From the NCBI GenBank assembly GCA_032622095.1, contig CP136061.1:62933127-62997126 (forward strand): a stretch of DNA of 64,000 nucleotides, read 5' to 3'. Below are positions 31,936 to 43,500 of this stretch, piece after piece. Position 1 is the stretch's first letter, and each line of letters opens with the position of its first letter. Origin of the DNA: Siphonodentalium dalli. Its lineage: Eukaryota; Mollusca; Scaphopoda; Gadilida; Siphonodentaliidae. The notes below the pieces were generated by a model. It had not been told where the DNA came from. It did no database searches and was given only the letters and a program-made list of their open reading frames with translations. The translations under genes and the position numbers were made by a program.

Positions 31936-33560
31936 AATGAGCTTCAGATTCCCTTCCCTGCAGTGCTCCAACAACTTGTATGTATATATTGCCTGATCTC
32001 CAGAATATTTTATATGGGTTATACTACTCAATAAGAAAAATAGACTCATCTTCTGGCATGCCCAACATTTATACATGTACATTGTTCACTGTGTTAGTTA
32101 GAATCTTGATAGGCAGAATTTCCCTGTCTAGGAGCTGGCCATACATGTATGTACCTCACCCATAATCCAAGTGAAATTGAAAATTTGGGCAGAAACTCTA
32201 CACGCAATCCAAATGAAATTGAAATTCACCCTCATTTTTAATTTAGGAAAAACTTCCCCTATAAGCACCTAGATCCTTAATTAAACAAGAATACTACTGG
32301 TACTCAATAAGATAAATAGACTCATCTACATTTATACATGTACATTGTTCACCGTGTTAGTTAGAATCCTTAATTAGACCTCTGCAACTTAAAATTTTAA
32401 TTCTATGATATGTTCCATCAACATGGCTATAACAAATTCATATCAGGGTCGACAGCTATTTTAATGGTCAACCAGAAGTGAGAAACAAATATAAATGTTT
32501 TTTGTTTGACCTAATGCATATATATATGTATGTGGAGAATAATTGGCAAAATAGTCGACAAGGACCATAACTCCAGTAACGAAATATGGCATAATCAAAG
32601 TTGACATGTGCTGACATACCTAGATCATGCCAAGAATCTCTAGTTCCCTGCCCATAGAGATCACATTCCACCAGTGGAAAACCTTGGAAAGTTTTGAAGT
32701 TTTGACAGGGAACCTTATCAAGAGAAATACATAATGCAGGGAATATATTTCTTGATTATTTTCCATTCCTAGTGATGTACTTCACTGTATGTGAAGGTCC
32801 CAATTCGAAATTTCTCCTGGGTAATTAATTTGATGTTTATTGCGATATCGGCTCACAAAATAAGAGAAAAGCATTCAATTTAGTGAATTTACAGAAAAGT
32901 ACATTATTAAGGAACAATTAACAACTGAGAAATATATTCTACACGTTATTTTTCGACTTAATAAGTTTTCCTGTCAAAACATCAAAAAGTTCCCAGGTTT
33001 TGTACTGGTGGAATATGATCTCTTCGGGCGTTAGCCAGAGTAGAGATTCATGCATGATCAACCTCCCCCTAGAATCCGGCTTTAAAAAAGACATTGGATC
33101 CAAGATCCAGTTTAAGGAATATGGGACTATTTTGGAGTAGAAAAAAAATGTTGTAGGAGGTATTTTTAAGCCACTGAAGAGGGTATTTTTCACAATACTG
33201 TAAGCAGCCACAGAGCACACATTAGTCGATTTATGTGCAACATGTATTTGAGGTAACAATCTTGTGTTTCAATTTTGTCTCACAAGAGTCACAATATTAA
33301 TACTCTTAGTTTACGGAGTGAGTAGACGTATTTGTCAAATTCTAATTATGTTCCCAGTATACCACTGCCCCATCTCATATTAGGTCATATCATAGTCAAT
33401 ACATGTACATGTAGGTGAAGGTCCCATGACAGCTCGGGAATGAATGATTTACGTAACTTTGTTGAACCAAATTTTATTTTGCATACTCTCATGTGATTTC
33501 TCCCAGATAATCAGTTCAATTTTTATTGCGCCATCGCCATCGACTCAATTAATCATGCAA
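31936..33560. other. Intergenic, no gene recognised
   Basis: AT-rich. A small duplication is visible (TTTATACATGTACATTGTTC at 32069 and again at 32331, each followed by ACTGTGTTAGTTAGAAT-like sequence). No exon evidence. Confidence 0.45.
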
Positions 33561-33564
33561 TGTT

Positions 33565-33935
33565 GTGTTGGGACCAGTCCTCTGGCCACTATTTATATAC
33601 ATTTAAAAATTGGGACTGAACCTCTGGCACCCATTTACATCTTTTAAAAATTAACCAAATCTTTCGGGCATCTAATTACATAATTTTATATATGGATATA
33701 GCCTCCGCACATTATTTACATCTTTTTAAATTTTGGACAGCATCTGGCCTTTATTTAAATATTTTTTAATTCGGAAAGATACTCTGGTCACTATTTACAT
33801 ACTGAGTACTTATAAAATTGGACATAGCCTCCAGGCCACAATTTGGACAATCGGGCGGCTATTTACATATTTAAAAATTTGGACACTATTTACACTTTTT
33901 TTATTTTGGACAGAGCCTCCAGCCATTATATAATA
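33565..33935. repeat. Degenerate minisatellite, ~60-70 bp
   Basis: Repeats of the form 'CTATTTACAT..TTTTAAAATTTGGAC.G..CCTCTGGC' occur about six times with decay. Confidence 0.65.
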
Positions 33936-33939
33936 GTAT

Positions 33940-34930
33940 ACTAGCAGGTTAGCCCGCCACTGGCGGCGTTCGTCAGAAACATAGCAATTTTTTATTTTTT
34001 TAATTAATTTTTGAATTAATTATTATTTTTTTTCAATGAGTTAATATTAATTTTTTTTTTATAACATGAGTTAATTGTGCATTTTTAATTTACTGGATTT
34101 TTGATTTAATTTTTTTGATTAATTTTTTAATTTAATTTTTGGTTTTTCAATATTTTACCCGATTAGACCTTACTTTATTTTACCCGATTAAGGTGAAGCA
34201 AGAATCACACAACACGCAGTACCCATCCCTAAAAGAGGTATGATTGAAGGTACATTGGGTGGAAAAACTGACCCTATGAAAATTTCCCCCGTTCCTAGGA
34301 ACGACAGACATAAGAATATTTTCAATATTTTACCCGATTAGACCTTATTTTACCCGATTAAGGTGAAGAAGACAAAAGAATCACACAACACGCAGTACCC
34401 GTCCCTAAAAGAGGTATGATTTAAGGTACATCGGGCGGAAAAACTGACCCAATGAAAATTTCCCCCGTGCCTAGGAATGACAGAAATAAGAATCACACAA
34501 CACGCATTTTTTTTTTTCACACAACACGCAGTACCCGTCCCTAAAAGAGGTATGATTGAAATTTTCCCCCGTTCCTAGGAACGAAAGACATAAGAATCAC
34601 ACAACACGTTAATTCTGCCTTTTTAATCGAGATAAATGCATTTCGCGTTTTGCATCCGTAGTTTCGTATGCATGGGTAACCGTTTAGCAACGTCGATGGC
34701 AATAAAGAGCGTTAGTCGGTTAACAACTCCAAATATGGTCAATATAAAGATCGTTGATGCCTTAACCCCCGAAGTGCCGTTTGCGGTGATTTTGATGATT
34801 GGGAGTGGAGAATGAGTGCTCAGAGCTTGTCCAAAATGCGACGTGGACCATTCCCGTGGGATTTTACCCTTAGATAGGGAAGTTTGGTCTCAATCGGTGC
34901 AGCCGTTTTTGATTCTATAAAGTATATACA
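33940..34930 (+). repeat. Unclassified dispersed element with tandem middle and microsatellite tail
   Basis: Starts near CTAGCAGGTTAGCCCGCCAC. Units of about 175 bp with TTTTACCCGATTAAGGTGAA, AATCACACAACACGCAGTAC and CCCCGTTCCTAGGAACGA repeat at about 34150-34620. It ends at GGTGCAGCCGTTTTTGATTC followed by TATA/CACA microsatellite, like many retrotransposon 3' ends. Class uncertain. Confidence 0.6.
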
Positions 34931-35355
34931 CACACACATATATACATATATACGGAAGTCTCAAAATATATACTCTTGTGTGCCAAATGATAGTACAGGG
35001 TGGAATAATAATACAGGGCGGAAAATGGGGACAAAATTAATAATAGTACAGGGCGGAATAATAATGGAAACACCATTTGTTGGGTTTTCAATTGTCTTCA
35101 AATGTCAATTTCAAGTCATTTTATTGCACAACTGATACCTAGTTTAGACATGTGTAATATCACCATTGCAGAGTTGTGAGTTTGGGGAAGTTTGGGACTC
35201 CATGCATACTGCCCAGTTTGTTATTTCTGCTCACGACTGTACATATACAGCGCGCGCTGCAGTCTGCAGACCACGTGGGAATTAAGACACCGGGAAGAGA
35301 GGTGTTTTAAATTGTAAAATCACCAAAGCGGTAATTGGGTCATGGAGGCAACTTT

Positions 35356-35699
35356 TAACCCTTTACCCAACAAACCGGCCAAAACCGGCCAAATAAAGCT
35401 TCAACAGCCTAAAATATCTTCGGTCTGTCTCAATAGAACCATACAAATATGGATATCATTGGAACCGGCTCCTTGACCACATTGTGATAGTTACAGTTAT
35501 GCCCTGTGCCAATGCATTGGCCTAAAAAATATCTTTTTTTAACACTTTTTACCATTTTTTCTTACATTCTTTAACAATTTTATAATTTTTAATGTGTTAA
35601 GCCAATGCATTCTCTTATATATGCGAGGCGACCTATGGTCGACTCGCATATATAAGAGAATGCATTGGCACAGGGCCCTTCTGTTGGGTAAAGGGTTAT
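35356..35699. mobile_element. TTAA/CCCTTT MITE (344 bp)
   Basis: TTAACCCTTTACCCAACA at the left and TGTTGGGTAAAGGGTTA at the right. The centre is a perfect hairpin: CATTCTCTTATATATGCGAG and its complement around CGACCTATGGTCG. Related at the core to the 5841-6102 family. Confidence 0.82.
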
Positions 35700-36148
35700 C
35701 ATGCTGTGTCTTTTTATTGGAATTAGAAAAAGTCATGCGTTACTAATTTGAATTCTGTGCCATTCAAACATGGCTATAATTTTGTAATTCCAATGTTAAA
35801 CACAAATTATTAACTGCACCCGCACGGAGCCCTGAACCAGTGACGCCATGCTTTATATCATCACTAAAAGCAGAACGTTCCATTGCGTCATTGGGATAAC
35901 TGGTTAGCGACTGTTGCGAACCACGTGGTTCCCGTCATAGTACATTCAACAATCATTACCGAGTCACCAGAGATATGTGGGCTAAACAAAAGTACATGTA
36001 GACTCGTCCACTGTTTTGTCGGAACATGATGCAAGCGTTTTTCCTACAACCGGCGACTGTCCCGCGAATATAGACACATTTGATGAAAAAAAAACCGATA
36101 AACTGATTAGTTTGCCGAGTTCTTCGTGGACAGATCCATTGATTTTTA

Positions 36149-37087
36149 TACGCCCTTTTGAAAAAAAGGCCGTATTATAGTATGGCGTCCGGGCGGGCGT
36201 CCGTCCGTTAACCTGTTGTCCGGATGATAACTTTAGTTAGAGTGAACCAAAATTAGTAAAATTTGGTATGTGGGTTTATTAGCCGAAAAGTAAGTTCAAG
36301 TTCGAATTTGGGTTCCGCCCGCCAATTTTCACCGGAGTTATGCCCCTTATTTAACGTTTTTTGACTTAGAAAATCCTTGAAATTTGTTGTCCGGATGATA
36401 ACTTTAGTATAGTTTATCGGAATGAATCCAAATTTGCTTTATTACTTTCTCCCACCAAAACACAGGTCAAGTTCGAACTTGGGTTCTGTCCGACCATTTT
36501 TGGCAGAGTTATGCCCCTTTTTCGACTCAGTTTTTCTTATGTTTTTTGGTTTCCGGATGATAACTCGATTTTGGAATGTTTATACGCAAAACCCGTATTT
36601 TTGTGGATTACATATATCGAAATACAGCTCAAGTCCGAATTTCGTTTTAATCCGATAATTTTTGCGAGAGTTATGGCCCCTTTTTTGACGTAATTTGACT
36701 TAGAAAATCCATGAAATTTGTTGTCCGGATGATAACTTTAGTTAGAGTGAACCGATTTCAATCAAATTTGGTATGTGGGTTTATTAGGAGAAAAGACAGC
36801 TTAACTTCGAATTTGGGTTCCGTCCGCCAATTTTCACCGGAGTTATGCCCCTTATTTGACGTAATTTGACTTAGAAAATCCCTGAAATTTGTTGTCCGCA
36901 TGATAACTTTACTAGAGCTTATCGGATTCAATGATAATTTGGTATATTACTTTCTCCCACCAAAACACAGGTCAAGTTCAAATTTGAGTTCCGTCCGCCA
37001 ATTTTTACCAGAGTTATGTCCCTTTTTTACCAGTTTCCGCCGACCCAAGAGAGGGCGTATATTGCACGCCCAGCGTAGCTCTTGTTA
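36149..37087 (+). repeat. Tandem-core element, five 171 bp units
   Basis: Ends are CGCCCTTTTGAAAAAAAGGC..GTCCGTCCGTTAACC on the left and GGGCGTATATTGCACGCCCA..GCTCTTGTT on the right. Between them the TTGTCCGGATGATAACTTTA anchor falls at 36215, 36386, about 36549, 36720 and 36891, spacing 163-171. Each unit has a GAGTTATGCCCC(T) motif. Fragment copy at 2440-2785. Confidence 0.88.
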
Positions 37088-37181
37088 ATAATCGTACAGG
37101 TGCGAATAAGGATCGTACAGGGCGGATTTTTTATTGAAAATTAATAATCGTTCATGTACGATTATTTGGCACACGAGAGTA

Positions 37182-39700
37182 GTAGATACAAAACTTATCA
37201 TATTGGGCTGGATGGCTGGCTCATCTGTGGCAGGCGCACTAACGGATGAATAAACAGATGAAGACCATTCGCCCCTTCACCAAATTTTTCAGGGAATGAA
37301 TGAAAAAATTAGGCCATATTAGCCATGTATAGTACTAATAATTGTTTGTAATAGTAATAATTCAAACACTTGACATCAGTCTGTCAGTCATGTTACAATG
37401 TACATCTTCCTGAGGTGGCGGTGTGTCATTTCAGGAGGCTGGGGATTGCAAGAAGAGTGAAAACTTCTCCACCATTACTTAAATAAGTGACCATACTGTC
37501 TAAAAAATAGTAAGCGGTCTATAAAGATCCCTGTTTCTGCCACTTTTTTTTACCAGCAAATGTTTTTTTTTCCAAATAAAACTTTTTTTTCTCATAATAT
37601 ATTTTTTAAAAGTAAAAGATGAAAAATAAAATTAGAAGATGTGTTATTTGTCTTCTGTATGAACAATGAAAACATCAAATTCACCAAGCGAGACAGATGG
37701 CAATAACATTCAAATCAACCTACCCCATGATTGTAAACAGAAAGTAGCCATTTTGAAAATACTGTGTACGAAAATTGGTGACAACAACAAACCACTATTA
37801 CAGGGAGATGCTGATAAATATGACCAAATGGAGTATAAGAATACTTACAATAGTAATATAATAATATTTCCTACTAATATAAATTGTGAAAAAGGCAATG
37901 ACTAATAAATAAATTGAGTTGTTAACTGAGAAAATTCTCCGAATTTGCATGTGTCCACATGAGGACCGGAAACGAGAACGCAGAAATGAGGTTGCTATCA
38001 AAAGCAAAATTGAAGTTGAACTTCCACATTATCAGATTCTGATTCTTCAACTTCAAGTCAGAGTCAAGTTCAACTTCAAGTTCAAATTCAAGAATAAAAT
38101 TTCCAGTCAGGCCAAAAAAATAAAAAATATATATAATAATAATACCTGTGTTTATATAGGGTTACATCACTGGTTACATGGTCTAAATAATTAGGATAGG
38201 TATAGGTACTATAGTAGGGATTCAATTTCAAGTATATGTTTTATTCTGAATTCCATTCGACCATTGGCATTGACAATTCAAATTTAATCTAGAATTTAGA
38301 AAGTAATAGGCCAAAGAAAATTAAATGTCTGGTTTAGGTTACATTATTACAAGTCGAAAAAAAATAGGGTTGGTACTCGGTAGGTAGACTTGAAATTTTA
38401 TTTTTTTAATTAATTTTTTTATTTTGACATATATAAAAATAACTTATGAAGTTATGTCATGAGAATATGACTTTTCGTTTGCATATTTTACTCTGCCACT
38501 GCCAGATGAGATTGATAATTTGATATAAAACTTCTTCTGATTCACTGACAATCTGATTATTTTTGTATAAATTTTAATATCACAGTCACACAATTACAAT
38601 ACTTTTACTTAGAAATCCACCTATTCTGAGATGATTAAATGTGTTTTTTGTGTTTTATGAAATTTTGGAGAAAAATTAAATAGATTTTCATGAAAACCAT
38701 GATTCATGAAAAAAACTTTAGGGTAGAGCCCTAGGGGGTTTAAAATACTTAAATAGGGTCACAAATATTTTTTTATTTGGCCTTACAATACAAATTACAA
38801 TACAAGTTACATGTAATTGTAACATTACATTTACATTTACAAATCAGTTTCAGATTTTCTTTTTAAAAATTGACATGTTCAATATATTAATTATTATTAA
38901 ATTAATACTATCAATTTGACAATAATACTAATAGACTAATAAAACTTCTTAAACTTTTTATTGACACTTTCATTTATATCAGGGTTATGGTCCTTGTTGA
39001 CTTAAAATTTCCCGGTTTAATTAAAAATCTCTAATATAATACAATTAAACCTGATTGAACAAGTATACATGTATTGTTTACTGTATCATCCCTCTACACC
39101 ACATCCCTGTTGTCCCTCAAGTAAATCTTTATAGTATTTAATTGTCTGATCCCCACCAGAAGCCGCCCTCATTTTCTGCTGAGCAATGAATTATTATGTT
39201 GTTTCATTTTGTTTTTCTTATTTCAGAGTTGTAGTAGTCCTGATCACGTCACAACACGTGGTTTTAATTTTGACTATTGGTTTTATGGGTCTGGTCTTAT
39301 ATTATAGGTTTTCCTGTTGACCGGACCCGGTGCTCTGTTATGACACTTATGCACAAATAAACTTTATTTACAAAAAAAAATTCCCGATTATTTTGGATTC
39401 CGGGTGATAGCTTTAGTTATTGTTATCTGATTGTTTTAAAATTTGGTATATGGATCACTCATATACAGGTCAAGTTCAAATTTGGGTTTCGTCAGAATCG
39501 ATAGACACGCCACAGCAGAGGCATTGTATTCAAACCGAGATGAAGCTAGTTTGATCAGTTATATTAAAACCATACCTGTCATGATATTATTGAACTGCTG
39601 CAGCGCTGATATAATTACCATGATAAAATTATTGTGAGTGGTATTGGATTTCATACCTCGGTGTCAACTATTAGTCGAAATACTGAACATCACTATATAA
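37182..39700. other. Intergenic, no gene recognised
   Basis: Very AT-rich. A short ATG frame of 79 codons at 37666 has no family I recognise and no splice support. A run of TTCAACTTCAAGT-like words lies at 38045-38095. Otherwise featureless. Confidence 0.4.
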
Positions 39701-39732
39701 CCTACAGGCCACATCCCTCATCCGATCACAGC

Positions 39733-39850
39733 CCTCTTAATTCAGATTGTTTGGCTTCGGCAATCTGCTACAGCAACAGTATGCCGTGGCCCAGTTTGCT
39801 TCAGCAAAATGCTTCGGCAATGCTGATTGCCGTAGCCAATTATGAAGGTT
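39733..39850. repeat. ~115 bp palindromic MITE-like repeat, copy 1
   Basis: AATTCAGATTGTTTGGCTTC, GCCGTGGCCCAGTTTGCTTC and GGCAATGCTGATTGCCGTAG in order. Inverted copy at 41157-41275, direct degraded copy at 53645-53757. Confidence 0.8.
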
Positions 39851-40049
39851 GCGATCATCACCAAACTTCATATGGATTTTGGGGTGCATGGCCTTCAGAT
39901 GGGAGCTGTCAATTTTTTCCTCTAAATTTTGTTTAAAACATGGCCGCCAGCAGCCATTTTGTTTTTCTGGAAACTGCGAAATGTTTTTTTTTTGTCTGTC
40001 CATGCATATATATATATCATTCAATGGTTACTAGTATAGGATCTAAATA

Positions 40050-40265
40050 AAATATGATATGGAGGTTCACCATCATGAATGCTATCAAAAGAGGTGGAAA
40101 TGACGTTCACGTTTTCCATTTTAGAGTTATCCTTTTTTGGTTATCTGGAAATCATTTCTTTTTGTCCATGCATTCACGTAGATATATCAGCCATGGGTTA
40201 TCAGATCTGAATGAAATTTGGAATGGAGGTTTGCATCTCGAATGCTTTCAAAAGAGTTATTAGTT
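40050..40265 (+). repeat. Dispersed ~190 bp unit repeat
   Basis: Shares TTTAGAGTTATCCTTT, GGAAATCATT and ATATCAGCCATGGGTTATC with 55385-55740; inverted relatives at 7930-8350 and 13600-13990. Confidence 0.65.
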
Positions 40266-40493
40266 ATTAGTTATTTAGTATTATATACATTAAGGCTACA
40301 TGTATAATGATACAAAGGAACACAACTTTGCTTGATCAAATTTCAACAAAACACCACATCATAGACTGATCGAGTCAAAACATACCCAAAATATTCTCAA
40401 CTCAACATTTACACATTTTTTTTCTAAAACAATATATTTTGGAATCCCAGTATCCTACATACATCTTTAACAAAACTATCTTTTATCTTATAG

Positions 40494-40569
40494 TGCACAA
40501 CAATGCAGCAACCAATGAGGGAGAAGCAACCTTATTTCAAACCATTGAATAGTTCGGAGCTTTCAAAGA
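40494..40569 (+). CDS. SYCP1: Candidate SYCP1 N-terminal exon (ATG at 40503)
   Basis: A pyrimidine-rich acceptor (TTTTATCTTATAG) is followed by an ATG frame encoding MQQPMREKQPYFKPLNSSEL and SK. A donor, A then GTAACA, leaves phase 1, which is exactly the phase the exon at 41472 needs. The leader is basic and proline-containing, like the vertebrate SYCP1 start (MEKQKPF...), but similarity is too short to prove it. A 5' untranslated exon would be needed upstream if the acceptor is real. Confidence 0.42.
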
Positions 40570-43500
40570 GTAACATCAGGGTTGAGGTTTGATATGATTT
40601 ACACACTTCACAAATTCACAATAACATTTTGCTTTTTATTTGTTCAAATTCAGATACAGTAGATTAAACTCATTCTAAGTCTTGTTGAGGTATTTTCAGT
40701 AATATATTGATTCAAATTTATCTTCCTCTAAAAAAATAGTCTGAAATTTAGCTCCATGTATTATAAGTCTACTTTCAACACTTTAATGACCTATATAATT
40801 TTTAATGAATCTGTTCAGCTTTGTAGTCTCTTCTCTGAACTTTTGATGCACGGTTTACTACTGAGTAAAATAGATATATATGAAATTCAGAAAGATTCTG
40901 GAATTTTTATTTTCAGGCAAATCAAATGAGATCAAAGACAGTTCTGTCAGGTATGTCCTATAGATAATGGAATTGCATAAGAAAGAAGAAGGCTGAAATA
41001 TCACAAATATTGTTCCCTGATAAAAGGTTTTGAAATATGTTAAAGAGGTTTCATAGAATTTAAAACAATCGATGGAGAAATTTGACAAGAGGACATAAAT
41101 TAAATTCAGACTCTGTTGACACTGTCATCTTAAAAATTACCATGCATATTCCAGCCTTCATAATTGGCTACGGCAATCAGCATTGCCGAAGCAATTTGCT
41201 GAAGCAAACTGGGCCACGGCATACTATTGCCGTAGCGGATTGCCGAAGCAAAACAATCTGAATTATGAGGGCTGATATTCACTAAATTTGATTCAAACTT
41301 TCATTAATAACCTGTACTATAGTTACGCATCTGCATTATAGTTAACCTACACTAGGCTACACCCCATGTTGGAATGGACAGATCTGCAGATAGAAGTTTG
41401 ATATCTTTCTAATTTTAGTATAATTTAGTAATTTCACCAGGCTTACTCATCAATTTAAAAACAATTTGTAGAGAATATCAACAAAAGGAATATCCAGGAG
41501 CAAGAAAACCAACATGAAGGGGAACGACTCTCATCACTGCATGCAAAGCTACACCAGGAAGCTGACAAAATAAGGAAATGGAAAGTTCAAACCGAGATTG
41601 AGCTCAGGCAAAAGGGGAGTATTATGCAAATATGGTATAGTCTTCTGTCTGTTCTAAGCTGGTTGAAAGTTCCAACATCCACATTATTTATAATCTCATG
41701 TTGTCAACTAATTTTATGGACGAACAGTGCTTAACGGGAGCAATATTGATGAGAGCCTTTTAAGCGCTCATAAATTAACAGACCGGTGCATTTTACACCT
41801 CAAGTTAGACACATTCGACCCAGAATATATTATAAAGAAATGCATAAATATGATTGATGAAAGTTAATGTTTATTTTTCCTTTTTGGATGAAATTCTTAA
41901 TGTGACCACTGCACCAGTAAATATCTTCTGTTATTTTCACCCCATATTATTTGCTAACAATAGTAACATTTAGATTGTATTAAAAAATGTTGAGTCTTGA
42001 CTATAGTGCTATAATGATTAGGCCTAAAAAAAACAACCTTTGTTTCCCTTAATGGAGCTGAAAAATATAGGTGCGGGTGAGCTAGGCGAGCGGGAAATAT
42101 TTTTGTTTTTTTTGTGGAAATCTACCAAAAGTTCTCACTTTCCCATGTATATATACATGTCAGGTGTGATTTGAATGCTGTAAGCTTCATATTATGATAT
42201 TGGAAGGAGATCAGCAAGACACAAGGCATAAAATAGAATAGCATAGTATTTATTTGTATTTAAAACCACAAAGTACAATAAAAAGTAAATATTCAATACC
42301 AATTCAATCAAAAATATCCTATACCAACACATGCTACCATTTTCACTTTAAAAGTGTTTAAAATATCGCCAACGAAACACTCCTTTTCAACGTGAAACGT
42401 TTCCGTTGAATCCAAGTACAAACTACATTTAACGACAACGTAGTCCGTAAAACCCGTATATATGGTGTTCTTGAAACATGTGTAAAAACTTCTTAGCATG
42501 TGAAACTACGGTAAATATGTTTACCGCGTCCATGAGAGAACATTTTAGAAACTTTAGCCCTAACACACTGCTGCTAACCATGGTTTGTGAAGCCATGACA
42601 AAGGTGAATATTCCTGTTTTGATGGAAGATTTTAGTGATTAGCCGATTGTCAAATATAGAGCCTTGCACCGATTGCCGATTATTTGAGATCACAATCGGC
42701 CGATTCAGGTGCCGATTCCGATTATTGTAATAATTATACCAGAATATGTTATACATGTATGTGTTATATAATACTTAGAATTAGAAGCAAGCAACAACCG
42801 TAGTAATATGCCAGTACACAGTATACATAAGTATACGTTTGGGTAAGTATATAGGTAGGTATGGGCGGACTTGTGATCGAATACAGGCACATGTCCTGCA
42901 GAGGCTGTGGTACGGGGCCTCGGTGTATTTATTGTAATGTATTGTATCGACGAATCGACGATACAATGCATTAACTTACCCATGTATTCTAGGCTATTCC
43001 ACAACAAATAGTTTGAAAGTTTGATGTAGCCACGTGCATGACGACATATCCACGGCCCGTTTTTGATAACAATTCATCAAACGGCATTTTTCTTTGATCC
43101 CAATTCAAAGACATTACATCAAAGGAAATGAGCCGACTGAACTAGTTGCAAGTTACACCATGTTCATGTCAATTTCGCAGACACGATTTGATTGTCGATT
43201 TTGGCATGGTCATCAAAATAATCATTGGTGGTGACCTATACGTTACGTCACACAAGGCTGACTGGATGGAATGACACTGTCTTCGACTATTTAAAGTTAA
43301 TCATTAATGGAAAGTTGTGTTGGGTGAAAGACTTTGAAAAGATTAATTACAGACAGTAAAATTAAAAAATAAATTTCTTTAATTCTTTTTAATATCTGAA
43401 TATTAATGCTTGTACAGTTTTTATTCCTGCGTCCTGACAATGAACAAACAGTGAAGTCAGCTGCGCAATTAAATGTCACGTGACATGCACTACATTCTAT

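Larger units (their letters stand above)
34971..37181. mobile_element. 2.2 kb TIR element, TA target site, with nested insertions
   Basis: Left TACTCTTGTGTGCCAAATGA and right (inverted) ATTATTTGGCACACGAGAGT-A. GTACAGGGCGGAATAATAAT repeats lie inside the left end and TCGTACAGGGCGGATT inside the right. Nested within are the MITE 35356-35699 and the tandem-core element 36149-37087. The TACTCT..TGCCAAAT end resembles that at 15424. Confidence 0.78.

Noticed and set aside
36422-37088. Overlapping frames with the repeated YYFLPPKHRSSSN
   Set aside because: They follow the 171 bp tandem unit and are not flanked by splice sites; non-coding repeat.
37666-37905. 79-codon ATG frame MKTSNSPSETDGNNIQINLP
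   Set aside because: No recognised family, extreme AT-rich codons, no phase or splice support for joining to SYCP1.
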